A stretch of 64,000 nucleotides of DNA from the NCBI GenBank assembly GCA_037951105.1, contig JBAMJV010008249.1, forward strand, positions 56,581-120,580, read 5' to 3'. The notes under the pieces were generated by a model. That model saw only the letters and a list, made by a program, of their open reading frames with translations. It was not told where the DNA came from and made no database searches. Below are positions 37,401 to 47,334 of this stretch, one piece after another (position 1 is the stretch's first letter; every line of letters starts with the position of its first letter). This DNA comes from Echinarachnius parma. Its lineage: Eukaryota; Echinodermata; Echinoidea; Clypeasteroida; Echinarachniidae. The position numbers were made by a program, and so were the translations under genes.

Positions 37401-40013
37401 AGATGCTGTTTCTGAACGCCAAGTTGATTTTTTATTCGCTGCACACAAAGAGATTTTCGAGATTTTCTCTGCTTGCTGCGATATATCGCAGTTGCTTCCA
37501 ATAAGAGGATCGTTAAGTGATATCGTAATCGGAACTGCGCTGACAGAATGATTGATGGGTGATATTAAAAATGATTCTCTGGCGATGTAGAAATACTTTC
37601 AGGATTACAGACTTGTTTTGAATGTTTATTTAAGATACGTCTTTGATGTAAGAGAGCTAAATCTCTGTCTGGTGGTATCCTTTAACCCTAATCCCACTGG
37701 GTTATTTTGATCACTTGAGTCCACTGGGGGGGAGGGCCATTTTGGCCCCCCTCTCAAATCTCGGCAACGAATAGACCGATTGACTTGAAAATTGGCACAT
37801 ACGTAAAACAAGTCTAGTAGAATAAGAATTTGAAAAAAGAAAAAAAAATTTACCATTATTTTTTTTTTCATAATTAATTAAAATTTTGAATATGCAAATT
37901 TTTGACGAATTTGGGGGAAAATTGGGATTTTCATCTAAAATCAAGAGAAATTACAGGATTTCTTCAGGTTTTCTGTAAAAAATACTTTCAAATGATGTAA
38001 TTCATCATATCCATGTTTTTTATGGTGATGAAATATATCACTAATTTGCATAAATATGCAACACATTTATCCACATTGTTTTCATTCTTATGTATTTTAT
38101 TGTTTTTATTGTTGATTTTAAAGTTTTTTTATAAGAATTTATCTCTGAAGTGTATGAATTAAAACTAATAACAAAGAAATAATTCAAATTATAATTCAAT
38201 GTAACAATTGTAACAGATTTGGAGTTTACATGGCATCGGATATATGAATTACATAGAAACCTGTACAAAAATTGCATTTTTTTGTGACGGTCGAGCAATT
38301 ATCGACCTCTAAAATCAGTTCTACATGTCTGACCGGGGTGAATTATATATCAAAACATGCGGGAGACTTGAGAGAAAAAAGTCATGAAGTTTGAACGTGA
38401 AATTTCAATCGGTCTAGATGCACGTCGAAAAAAAACACAGGGGGGGGGACACCAAAATGGCCCCCCCCCCCAGTGGGATTAGGGTTAAAGGTATGGTGAA
38501 ATCCCGGCTTTGATTCAGGTTTATAGCTTTAAATATGTGCCTATATTGATATACCACACTCCTTTTTTCAAAGAAATCCTTAAGTTGGGCAAGAAAGGTA
38601 AATTTCATGCAACTTTTTTTGCTTGTTTACGCATCGGCGTTCCATACTGCTAAAAAAGTAATTTACAGCGGAGCGGGAATGTGCGCACGTGCAACCCGGA
38701 TCCTGACATCACAAGCAGACCGCAACACGGAAGAATGTGCATGGTTTACATGCAGAGCCTATGATTTGCTTGTAAAACAAACTTGTTTTTGCTTGTAAAT
38801 TGAGGCTTAACTGAAAATTCATAAGAAATGAATTATAGCAGCTTGCAGCAACACATCTGAGTGTAGATCGTCCATGATATAAACTTTAACAAATGTTTGC
38901 AAATATTGAAAAAAATTGAAATAATATCTCTCTGTCAACGTGAGTATTGCACTCAGCGTGTACGTCTATGACCGAGCTATACTGCGATTGCCTGCATGTG
39001 ACGTCACAAAGATGACGTCATTTTTCTTCGCCCGGACTCAATTTTGTTACGGGGATTACTAAAGTGAATTTAAAAGTTGATTTTTTTATTTTACTGGGTT
39101 TTCCGACGCGGAAAATATGTTTTTATTAGTAATCTTCATGACAATCTACAGGTCAGACTTAGATACAGTAAAACACAATTTTTAGGTAGTTTTCTTGTCA
39201 TCCAACCTTTAAGGAAAAACTTACATCTCTTAGTTCAATCTTTTCTCCACAAATTTCACATCGCACCTTTTCCAGATCTGGCAAGTTTCTGTGAAAACAA
39301 ATAATGAGATTGACTGATTACCATCAAACTTGATACTTGTACATGTATGTATTTAGGTTTCTGGGACATGAGGTCAAAGGTCACAGGGCTCATTTTATAT
39401 GCCCAAAATAGCTTGCAATTGAAAAATCTTGAGAATTAGTAGACAGAATACCATCAAACTTGAAACACTGGACTTCAGTTCACCCGTGTTTTCATATTCA
39501 TTGGATATGGAATTGCATCACTTTAGTAAAGTACACAGAGCTCTTGTACAGCACATTCTTACTGTTTTGGCGACTAGCAGTTTCCTCCAGTCCAAACTGA
39601 AACTGTGATTGTTAAATGTTGGGTCTTACTGGTACTTCTATTAAATGGGTTTTGATTCGTTTATTTAATTTGCTTTGCAATGAACCTCTTGATTGGCCTT
39701 CCAGAGCTTCATCAATTTCTGATGGGCTGTTAAAAATTGCATTCTATATAAAAACAAAAATATATACATATCTTTGGCAGATTAAGTAACTCAACTCTGA
39801 TATTTTGGAAATTCTAGATATTTCAAATTTCTATTTGAAATTTGAAATTTAAAATACATACTTTGTGAGGTGGACAGCCCAGCAGCTCTTACATGCCGGA
39901 TGATTACATCTTCCTGAGAAGGGTTCCCTGAAGGGCAACTTGCAGAAATGGCAGGTCACTTCCTGGGAGGATTGTTGCTTTTTCTCTGACATCTCCAGTT
40001 CAAGACCGCACAT
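30204..40013 (-). CDS. TRAF: TRAF1/2-like TNF-receptor-associated factor (right paralogue, five coding exons)
   Basis: This is a cytoplasmic adaptor coupling TNF-receptor/TLR-type receptors to ubiquitin-dependent NF-kB and JNK signalling. Exons 40013-39862, 39288-39225, 35833-35735, 32920-32744 and 31466-30204 are all GT-AG and sum to 1755 nt, an unbroken 584 residues. The RING is C21-C24-C36-H38-C41-C44-C61-C64 (complete C3HC4). Two TRAF zinc fingers follow: C91-C94-H107-C111 and C119-C124-H137-C143. A Ser/Asp-rich linker spans about 214-294, a coiled coil about 295-424 and a MATH domain about 427-579. MATH wording (GVFLWKISNYSQKKREA; ITEAFRPDPASSSFKRPTSE; GCPLFAK) is closest to vertebrate TRAF2/TRAF1. 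The start follows the left paralogue (MCGLELE vs MGGLEVD). Upstream 5' UTR exons may exist. The introns contain several transposons. Confidence 0.93.
31467..32743 (-). other. Right TRAF intron 4
   Basis: It contains a poly-C run near 31722 and the LINE fragment at 32100-32400. Nothing else was seen. Confidence 0.5.
32100..32400 (+). mobile_element. LINE ORF2 C-terminal fragment
   Basis: The plus strand reads LRSLGLAKTVLQGTVKGGRK, RGGQCKRWEDNITECTGLKL and SEALREVKDRGREAE, ending near WRKLVARPLMASLWS in another frame. The pattern KTxLQGTVxGxRxRGxxxxxW, DNIxExTGL matches C-termini of RTE-like and related non-LTR reverse transcriptases. It is inserted antisense in TRAF intron 4. The segment AACATCACTGAATG occurs twice, so part is internally duplicated. 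Confidence 0.65.
32744..32920 (-). CDS. Right TRAF exon 4: zinc fingers
   Basis: This 177-nt phase-0 exon encodes KHERVCGDIIRIQCKVLGCE, KWLPKDKALELHRSDDWCPM and ILLMKTRLSHAEIVHLSMR. It completes finger 1 (H, C) and contains finger 2 (C-x4-C-x12-H-x5-C). The acceptor is TACTTACAG and the donor AGG|GTAAGT. Confidence 0.92.
33388..34578. mobile_element. DNA transposon (non-autonomous) in right TRAF intron 3
   Basis: The inverted ends are GGGCAATTCCACGATAA / TTATCGTGGAATTGCCC, flanked by TAAA on both sides. The interior repeats GTCCCGGTGTTACAGT-like units at about 33750, 33917, 34383 and 34553, plus a hairpin (GTCCCGGTATTACAGT / ACTGTAACACCGGGAC) at 33917-33950. It is 1191 bp long and non-coding. 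The superfamily is uncertain. Confidence 0.72.
34708..35536. mobile_element. TTAA-flanked element (Kolobok-like) in right TRAF intron 3
   Basis: TTAA lies at 34704-34707 and 35537-35540. The ends AGGGATAGTTGAGTATTGGT and AGGCCAAGTTGAGTTTTGGT are inverted. The interior holds CACTAGCG repeats (34885, 35310-35332). It is 829 bp long and lacks a transposase. Confidence 0.65.
35735..35833 (-). CDS. Right TRAF exon 3: first half of zinc finger 1
   Basis: This 99-nt phase-0 exon encodes VKPDQNAQRRLQKYKNTRCK then NCPWKGSYTEYIA. The acceptor is CCATATGTAG and the donor GCT|GTAAGT. The GCxWKGxxxEY pattern is the TRAF2/3/5 zinc-finger signature. Confidence 0.92.
35834..36825 (-). other. Right TRAF intron 2, repeat-poor part
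   Basis: No exon or terminal repeat was recognised. Confidence 0.4.
36826..37175 (+). repeat. Dispersed repeat, copy 2
   Basis: This is the inverted counterpart of 25765-26118, described there. This copy has an extra insert around TATTGGTGTGACGTCATC and CATAGTCTCTGTACACGACG. Confidence 0.75.
37176..37685. other. Intron sequence, unassigned
   Basis: AACGGCAGTGTTGGAGTCAT at 37269-37288 is the inverse of a segment near 35030. Otherwise nothing is supported. Confidence 0.35.
37686..38484. mobile_element. piggyBac-type non-autonomous transposon, copy 2
   Basis: TTAA lies at 37682-37685 and 38485-38488. The inverted ends are CCCTAATCCCACTGGG. Poly-G and a GGCCATTTTGGCC-like palindrome follow at each end. 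The inner left part (CAAATCTCGGCAACG) aligns with the same place of copy 1 (AAGATCTCGGCCGCGG), so both belong to one family though well diverged. It is 799 bp, non-coding, in TRAF intron 2. Confidence 0.85.
38489..39224 (-). other. Right TRAF intron 2, unassigned
   Basis: No feature seen. The flank AAAGGTATGGTGAAATCC mirrors GGTGGTATCCTTTAA on the other side of the piggyBac copy, so the target itself was palindromic. Confidence 0.4.
39225..39288 (-). CDS. Right TRAF exon 2: last RING cysteines
   Basis: This 64-nt exon encodes NLPDLEKVRCEICGEKIELR then D. The acceptor is TTTTCACAG and the donor GAT|GTAAGT. Intron 1 (573 bp) carries a LINE 3' UTR fragment. Confidence 0.9.
39655..39770 (+). mobile_element. 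3' UTR fragment of the 52-kb LINE family
   Basis: TTGCAATGAACCTCTTGATT, GGCCTTCCAGAGCTTC and GATGGGCTGTT with a TATATAAAAACAAAAATA end align with the 3' UTR of the LINE at 52-55.6 kb (55165-55265). It is a short 5'-truncated insertion in TRAF intron 1. Confidence 0.6.
39862..40013 (-). CDS. Right TRAF exon 1 (coding part): RING core
   Basis: It encodes MCGLELEMSEKKQQSSQEVT, CHFCKLPFREPFSGRCNHPA and CKSCWAVHLTK. The exon itself begins at 40035 (acceptor CTTCTTCAG), so 22 nt of 5' UTR or upstream coding precede the ATG and a further exon must lie upstream. The donor is CTCACAAA|GTATGT. Confidence 0.9.
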
Positions 40014-40035
40014 ATCATCACTATTAGACGTAAGC

Positions 40036-41760
40036 CTGAAGAAGAGAACAAAATATACTCAAAACATTTATAACAATATAATTGATCAATACAGACTTAA
40101 TAACATTTCATAATTTTTTGAGACGATACATTAAACATGTGAAAGGATGAACATTTTAAGAAAGATTGTAACTTATTTCTAAAAAGGGTAAAGTAGGGTC
40201 CCCACCATTTACCATGTCATCTGGTACCATTTTTGTCGCCTGATCTTCCTATGGCCTTGTTGGGTGTTTATCAAATTGTTTGCACAGATACCTAAGCCTG
40301 GCTCACAGTGCTCACATTAGTCATTAGGCCAGTAGCCAGGGGTGCTAGGGGTTCTAGATGAGATTTACACATTAGGAAACATTTTTCCCCTTGTATTCAG
40401 CTGCAATCTGGCAAGCAAACTAGACCATTGATTTTGTACGTACCCAACATTAATCTTTACTTGCCCAGGGCAAGTACTAGTTTTGATTGATGGGCCCTGC
40501 TTTAATGATTTTGTAGTGATTTAAGCATAATTGGAGGGCAAATGTATCACATTTATATATTTTTAACATAATACATCTACAAAAACATTTTCTACAACAC
40601 ACAAGTTTATGGAGGTGATTTATGAGGCAAACAAATTAAAGCGTTTTAAATCGCACCAACCCTGGATTGGAACCAGGCATCCCTGCATGCGTGCCCTCAT
40701 TGTCCAAAAAAATATGAAATTTGTTGTTGTTGTTTTGAGTTTATTGGCGTTCTTCATTTGGCGTTCTTTATTCATTTTGAATAAATGAAGAATGCCAAGG
40801 AACGCAATTTAGGGTTCATTTCAGATGTTGACAGACACGGAAGGGTTATTGCAAAAAATTAAAAATATAGCCAAATATAAAAATGTCCTTCAAAAGATAT
40901 GCCTCTTTTGTCAAGGTTTTGCTCTATAAATGCAGATAGATCTGCATTTACTGGTAGTTATTTGCCATAGAATAGTGCTAGTGGCATGAGAGTGAAGTAT
41001 CTCCAGGGTTTCAAACAGAGAAGTATTAATCTTTGGACTTTAAAATCACACATTGCCCACTGCCCAGCAACTGCAGTCTTTGCTTTGTGACTGGTATGCA
41101 AGAGGCGTACCGAGGGGGGTGTATGGGGTGTTCAACACCCCCCTTAACAGAAAAATTACTGTGTTAGGTATTCAAACACACCTCAACTACGCCACTGATT
41201 GAAGCTAAAACACACCCCTTTGAAAAAATCCTGGGTACGTCTGTGCTGGCGTGCAATATAAAATAAAAGCTAAGTAATGTATTAACTGGGGGGGGAGGGG
41301 GGGGGGAACCTGTCTATTGATTCACATGCAGTGGCAGACCCCATAGTCAGCTAGGTCATTCACTGACATTGACACTAACTGAAAAGAAGAATGTATTGAT
41401 GTATCGGGGGGAAATGTTGTTCTGACTGTATACCCTCACCCTTAATGATTGATGATTTATCTCCAGAAAATTCAAATGTATATAAACTCCATTAAAATCT
41501 GCATAGTTTTTTTTTTTTTTTTAAGTAACTGTTTTTGTGTTATTGATATGGCATATTTATATGCGAATGAACTTTTCTGATGCTTTGCTGTTATTGCAGC
41601 AGAACTTCTACTTGGGTCCTCGACAGGATCCATCAGTCAAGATGTAGAGTTGAGGGGAACCCTAAGTTCACATATAGATAGTATTATATCCTACATAAAT
41701 GAAATCCTGTTCAGTGATTGGTCTACATAGCGTCATGTGACCAAACATAGTTATGCCCAT
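40036..41760. other. 5' side of right TRAF gene: small MITE and tRNA-like fragment
   Basis: A minus-strand T-arm-like hairpin (CCTGG-TTCCAAT-CCAGG) with a good B box lies near 40663-40680, but no full cloverleaf. A MITE of about 150 bp at 41099-41247 has inverted ends near AGAGGCGTACCGAGG / CCTGGGTACGTCTGT. T-rich and G-rich runs are near 41505 and 41289. The first (untranslated) TRAF exon may be here or further right. Confidence 0.4.
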
Positions 41761-41780
41761 GGAGAAAAATGTGCTATGCG

Positions 41781-41826
41781 TGACGTCATTCATGGAATAG
41801 TAAATGCTATTCCATGAATGACGTCA
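41781..41826. repeat. Perfect hairpin with a CRE-like TGACGTCA in each arm
   Basis: The arms TGACGTCATTCATGGAATAG and CTATTCCATGAATGACGTCA (20 bp, perfect) flank a 6-base loop. TGACGTCA is the consensus for CREB/ATF factors; function here is inference. Confidence 0.8.
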
Positions 41827-42472
41827 TAGACACCGGGTGATCATATTGAGCCCATAGAGATGCGTGTTATAAATCTTCCCTGCGAGCAGAGGTATTGTTT
41901 TAGCTTGCGAAAGATGCTCGACGAGATTTCTCAAAGAGTTATTTAAAAAGAAATACAGCACATTTTCACCCGTGAATATCAATAAGTTCAAAAGAATATT
42001 CTAGAGATGCATTTCATGTATAACGTAGCGGTATTCGAATTTAAAAATTACGACAATGGTGCACATAGTGCATCGTTGTCCTTCTGTGGTCGTGACACTA
42101 ATTCGTCATTTAACAATCGGCCGCGGTGTGCACTGCACTAGCTGTATGTGTAATGTACGAATAATTATTTTCTCCATACAATTACACGTGTGTAGTATTT
42201 AAAGCAGGTTAATTATTCACTTTGATGCGCGCGTTTTGCATTTGGGTGCGCATTAGTTGTGAATGGAAAGATAGCGCAATACGCGCTCTGCGCTAGGACT
42301 ATTGCGCAAAGGGGGTCAGTGTCACAAACAGAACATAGTCTGTGCAGTGATAGTTCCATGATCAATGTTTTGTTTTTCTTTATATTTTTCTTTAATTTAA
42401 TTGAAATCATTTACTTTTGCGATGATTATGATTATGCGAAGGATATAAAACAAATATATCATGCACTATTTC

Positions 42473-42596
42473 GAGCCACTAGTGAAATTATGGATTCCTC
42501 GGTGACAGAAAAAGCACTATGTTCTTCGGGTCTACGACCCTCAGAACATAGTGCTTTTCCTGTCACCTCGGAATCCATAATTTCAACTAGAGGCTC
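42473..42596. repeat. Long hairpin, about 52-bp arms
   Basis: The left arm GAGCCACTAGTGAAATTATG to AAAGCACTATGTTCT pairs with AGAACATAGTGCTTTTCCTG to CTAGAGGCTC with few mismatches. The loop is about 18 bases. The open frame running through it on the plus strand is a by-product. Confidence 0.8.
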
Positions 42597-42639
42597 TCAG
42601 TGCATGGTATATTTGTTTACTATGGTACATGGTCCAGCT

Positions 42640-43000
42640 GACTGGACCATTTACACGCAATTAATACACTGGAGATAGGCATACAGTACCGCTCATTCGT
42701 ACACTGTACCGTTCAACAGTTGAACGCTGTGTTTTAGGATGCATCGGTAAGGAAAACGAACAGGAAATTTAAAAAAATTTCTACATTTTTTGGTCTTCAA
42801 AACAACAGAGTCAGTATATTTAATATTATCAAAGTATGTGAATTGTGAATCACATCACATTTAAACAAAAGTTTGTTTGCATTTGCTGGTAAATAAAGGG
42901 AGGAATTGGCCGACAAAAAATGTTTTTGTGTTGGATAGTGCAACAGGCCGAAGAGGTTGATCTCCGCACAACGCTATTGTATGTGTGCCTAAGTTGAGGT
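42640..43000 (+). repeat. 360-bp direct repeat, copy A
   Basis: It starts with a GGTCC/GGACC hairpin then ATTTACACGCAAT. It includes GTTCAACAGTTGA, TGTGTTTTAGGATGCATCGG, GTTTGTTTGCATTTGCTGGT and GAAGAGGTTGATCTCCGCAC. Copy B at 43800-44150 has the same order at roughly 85% match by eye. Confidence 0.8.
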
Positions 43001-43799
43001 ACATGTATAACCCATGCAGTGCAGACTTGTTGGATATCATACAAAGTGCAAGTATGAATTATTTCACAGCCAAAGACTCCTAATGATGTTAATCGTTATT
43101 GGGAAGCGCATTCCATGCTCATGATGAGCATGTGACAGTCCATGGGAAGTGTAGGAGTTTGCGAACTGTGTGTGTGCATGCCCCTGCATGCTCGCTCTAC
43201 GCATGAACATAATAAAACCTTTGTATTTCATTTTACATTATGCATTGTGAATAACCCAAACCGCCATACAATAGTGTCAAATTTGCATTTCGTGAACTCT
43301 CGGAAGTCTCCCCATCTCGGACAATGACCCCAAACCAAAGTCACCAAGGTTAATTACTTTCTTCTCACGTTATGTCCATTTATGAAGTGCGTGATTGAAA
43401 AGCCAAAAAGGGGGTCTCCGCACAGCCACATACACACAATTACAATTTACATACTGCACTGTTCAGTCTGCATTGCACTGATATTGATAATGTGCGAGGC
43501 CCATGTCAGAAACGCATGGGCCATGGCACCTATGCAAGTATGTACCCTTTGCCCTGCTGTAATTGCAACATGTCTAAATGGTCATACCAAACTAAGTATG
43601 ACCATTTACAAAGTAGATGTGTCTATATAGTAGTACTAGTCTATAGACTATATCACTTTTCAATATCAGTGACGACATCACTCCCATCGGCATCAGATCA
43701 CCTAGCACTTTCAGTTTTAGGCATTTATTTAGCACTAGCACTAGCAGTAGCAGGATCGCCTTGGCCCTTGGCTTGAACCACATCTACAAAGTAAATGGT
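43001..43799. other. Spacer between the 360-bp repeats
   Basis: No gene seen. A GTCATACCAAACTAAGTATG near-palindrome lies at 43580-43600. Confidence 0.35.
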
Positions 43800-44150
43800 T
43801 CACTAAGGTGAACCATTTACACGCAATATATGCAAATGCGCTGGAGATAACAATACCAGCCATTTGTACACTGTTGCCGGTTCAACAGTTGACCGGTGTG
43901 TTTTAGGATGCATCGGTAAGGAAAACGGATGGGAAATAATCATTTTATTTCTACATTTTGCGGTCTTCAAAACAACAAAGTCGGTAATTATTATCAAAGT
44001 ATATGAATTGTGGATCACATTAACGAAAGTTTGTTTGCATTTGCTGGTAAATTGAGGGAGAAATCAGCCGACAAAAAAAAATTGTTTTCGTTGGATAGTG
44101 CAGCGGGCGGAAGAGGTTGATCTCCGCACAACCCTATTGTAATGTCTAAT
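43800..44150 (+). repeat. 360-bp direct repeat, copy B
   Basis: This is the partner of copy A, starting with a GGTTCACTAAGGTGAACC hairpin in place of the GGTCC hairpin. The stem base changes are compensated on both sides, so the hairpin is kept although the sequence differs. Confidence 0.8.
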
Positions 44151-44846
44151 GAACCTATGTGTGGCTTGAACCAAATGTTCCTTGTGAATAGTCATATATT
44201 GGCGCCTTCTCCTAACCGGTGCATTATTATTAGCCATAATTTAAAGTCATAAATTAACCTCAATGCACATCCATCTGTCCAGATGGCATGCAGTGCAGCA
44301 GTGCAGCAGTAATGCATGCTGCTACTGCTAGTGGCAATGACGTGTGCACATGATATGCATGCACATTCAGTGAGTGCACACACTGCTTTTCATGGTTTCA
44401 TCACGTGAATTGTCAGTTTAATTTTAAAATGAAAATATTTTTTATCCCAATTATCCATCCAATCCTCAGAATACGAGGAGTATTTTAATGCTTGTTTCAA
44501 TGAGACTACTGCAATTTTGTTGATCCTAAGCCACTTTGAAAAAGTCTACATTTTCGTGCGCAAAGTCAAAGACAAAAATAGATAATAACATTATTCATTA
44601 TGATTAACCAATTTGGTAGTATTTAGCAGGCTAAATTACGATTAAAAAATTAGTGGGCCTCACGCCTCAATCAAGTAAAGACCCATATTCACGTGCCACA
44701 TTTATGTTTAAAATAAAGACTTGATAAAAATGTCATTCTTGAGATGGACACTCACCCGAATGCCGAATAGATGTAAAACTAAAACAGGATGGAAGCTAAG
44801 TTGGCCGGAAAATTAAAGTTACCGAATTCGGATACGTACGTATACG
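44151..44846. other. Unassigned, with a partial end of the following tandem unit
   Basis: 44459-44570 (CCAATCCTCAGAATACGAGG to TTTTCGTGCGC) is a diverged copy of the right end of the tandem units at 44847-46404. A GGGTGAGT donor-like site on the minus strand near 44750 could end an untranslated TRAF exon; unsupported. Confidence 0.4.
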
Positions 44847-45656
44847 ACAAGTGTCGTAACTTCGCGCGTATCCCAACTTCGCGCAACATAGGCGAGATAC
44901 GCAAACATTAGAACACGGACACGGCGACGGAAATTTTCAATGTCAACTGAAAGAGCACACATCAATTACTCATCAACCAAAAAATTAGCAAATAAAGAGC
45001 GATATTTCTGAAGAAATACTTACTTTTTGTGGTCTTTTTTGTAAATCACAACTTTGGTGTTCCAACAAAATTATGGAGGAGGAAGTATCAAGCAAATTAA
45101 ACGGAAATCGTTCCAGTAGAACATATAATATGTTCTACTGGAACGATTTCCGTTTAATTTGCTTGATACTTCCTCCTCCATAATTTTGTCATATTTGTTG
45201 TCATCGAAAGGCTACGCAAAATGCTCCTTTATTCGACCTACCCTTCAAATTTACTTTCGGATCGCGCAATCTCCGTAGATAGCTTGACGTACGCTGCGCG
45301 TGCTAAGATGCTAATGCGCGCAAAATGTTTGCATCATCACACTGCCATTGAAATGCGTGTTACGGTTTGCTTCACGGGATACGTGTTAAGTCAATGGCAG
45401 GGTGCCCTATGTATTACGCGCGAAGTATGGAGACTACCGTACTCGGTGAAGAAGTTGATATGACATAGTCACGGAATCGGGCCATTAACACCACAAATTG
45501 TGAGTTTAAATGAAATTGTTTAAGATAAATCGAATCCTCAGAATTTGAGGGGTAATTTATTATTGTTTCATTGAGATTACTGCAATTTTCTTGATCCTAA
45601 GCCACTTTGAGTTTGAAACAATCCGAAATTTTCGTGCGCGAAGTTAGGATATATGG
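44847..45656 (+). repeat. 0.8-kb tandem unit, copy 1
   Basis: It runs from ACAAGTGTCGTAACTTCGCG to TTCGTGCGCGAAGTTAGGAT. The unit ends are themselves inverted (TAACTTCGCGC / GCGCGAAGTTA), so the unit may be a MITE amplified in tandem. It carries the palindrome at 45065-45189, absent from copy 2. No coding. Confidence 0.82.
45065..45189. repeat. Perfect palindrome, 62-bp arms, 1-base spacer
   Basis: The left arm 45065-45126 (ACAAAATTATGGAGGAGGAA to AGTAGAACATAT) is exactly inverted at 45128-45189. In tandem copy 2 only the left arm is present and sequence resumes at TTGTTGTCATCG. The second arm is therefore an added inverted duplication. Confidence 0.93.
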
Positions 45657-46404
45657 ACAAGTGTCTTAACTTCGCGCGTATCCCAACTTCGCGCATCATA
45701 GGCGAGATACGCAAACATTAGAACACGGACACGGCGACGGAAATTTTCAATGTCAACTGAAAGAGCACACATCAATTACTCATCAACCAAAACATTAGCA
45801 AATAAAGAGCGATATTTCTGAAGAAATACTTATTTTTTGTGGTCTTTTCTGTAAATCACAACTTTGGTGTTCCAACAAAATTATGGAGGAGGAAGTATCA
45901 AGCAAATTAAACGGAAATCGTTCCAGTAGAACATATTTGTTGTCATCGACAGGCTGCGCAAAATGCTCCTTTATTCGACCTACCCTTCAAATTTACTTTC
46001 GGATCGCGCAATCTCCGTAGATAACTTGACAACGCTGCGCGTGCTAAGATGCTAATGCGCGCAAAATGTTTGCATCATCACACTGCCATTGAAATGCGTG
46101 TTACGGTTTGCTACACGGGATACGTGTTAAGTCAATGGCAGGGTGCCCTATGTATTACGCGCGAAGTATGGAGACTACCCGGAGACTACCGTACTCGGTG
46201 AAGAAGTTCTTGCTGATATGACATAGTCACGGAATCGGGCCATTAACACCACAAATTGTGAGTTTAAATGAAATTGTTTAAGATAAATCGAATCCTCAGA
46301 ATTTGAGGGGTAATTTATTATTGTTTCATTGAGATTACTGTAATTTTCTTGATCCTAAGCCACTTTGAAAAAATCCGAAATTTTCGTGCGCGAAGTTAGG
46401 ATAC
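45657..46404 (+). repeat. 0.8-kb tandem unit, copy 2
   Basis: It is nearly identical to copy 1 by eye apart from the missing palindrome arm, a short duplication (GGAGACTACC twice) and point differences. The high match points to a recent duplication. Confidence 0.85.
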
Positions 46405-47334
46405 ACCTTCATACGGCCGGAAATTATGGGATTTGGCAACTGTACCAGTACAGTACGTGCCTTCGCAGTTGTTGCGATTGCAAGATCACGTGACAAAATT
46501 CTAGTACGGCCGGATCGCCAAACGACCCAGCAGCCGACGCTTTGTGTATAATGTTAATGGACCCTTTCTTCCTGGCATGACACCCGAAACTAAATGAAGA
46601 TATTTATTCATGAATATCAACTCTATAACACTGTCATTGCCTAACATATATCGAGAACAACATACCCTTTCAGATTATTCAAGATCTACGATCGTTTGTT
46701 TAAAATTCAAGGATACAACTCGAAAAAAAAAAAATGACTCCTTTCTTCTTGCATGCATGCCTGCCACGCCGTACATTGCACGCAAACGTATTTGGGCCCA
46801 TTGGTTTCGTGTTTCGTATTTAACTGCAGAACGAAATCAAGAACCCGATCAAACCCACATTTAACTACTAAGTATTCATTTCTGACAAACTTGATATGAT
46901 TTCCCCCTAGTATGGAATATCTAAAATACATTTCAATGCTTTTCCATACAAAGACAAGGTCTTACCCTTCATTTGAGACTGTGTTTGCAGCATGCACGGT
47001 CCGGGTACGGTGCGGCCCGGGTACATGTACGCACAATGCAGACAGAACTGCATGCAGCTTGATTGCATGCGCATGCAGTGCGCCGCGCGCGAGCCGTGTG
47101 ATTATAAGTGGCATTCGAGTTTCGAAATATGTTCATTAAAATTCAGTTTGTTGCATTACAATGTGACAGAAATGATCGAATTTGTTGGAAATGTTAGACA
47201 GATGTTGTTCTCTATGCATAATTAGCACTGAAAGTGTCATGAAATTAATATTCATGAATAAATATCTTCATTTAGTTTCGGGTGTCATGCCAGGAAGTGA
47301 AGGGTCCATTGACATTATACACAAAGCGTCGGCT

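Noticed and set aside
40655-40710. tRNA gene on the minus strand
   Set aside because: Only a T-arm with B box can be folded; acceptor and D arms are lacking.
42259-42678. 139-codon plus-strand frame
   Set aside because: It runs through a long hairpin and a repeat start; no family resemblance.
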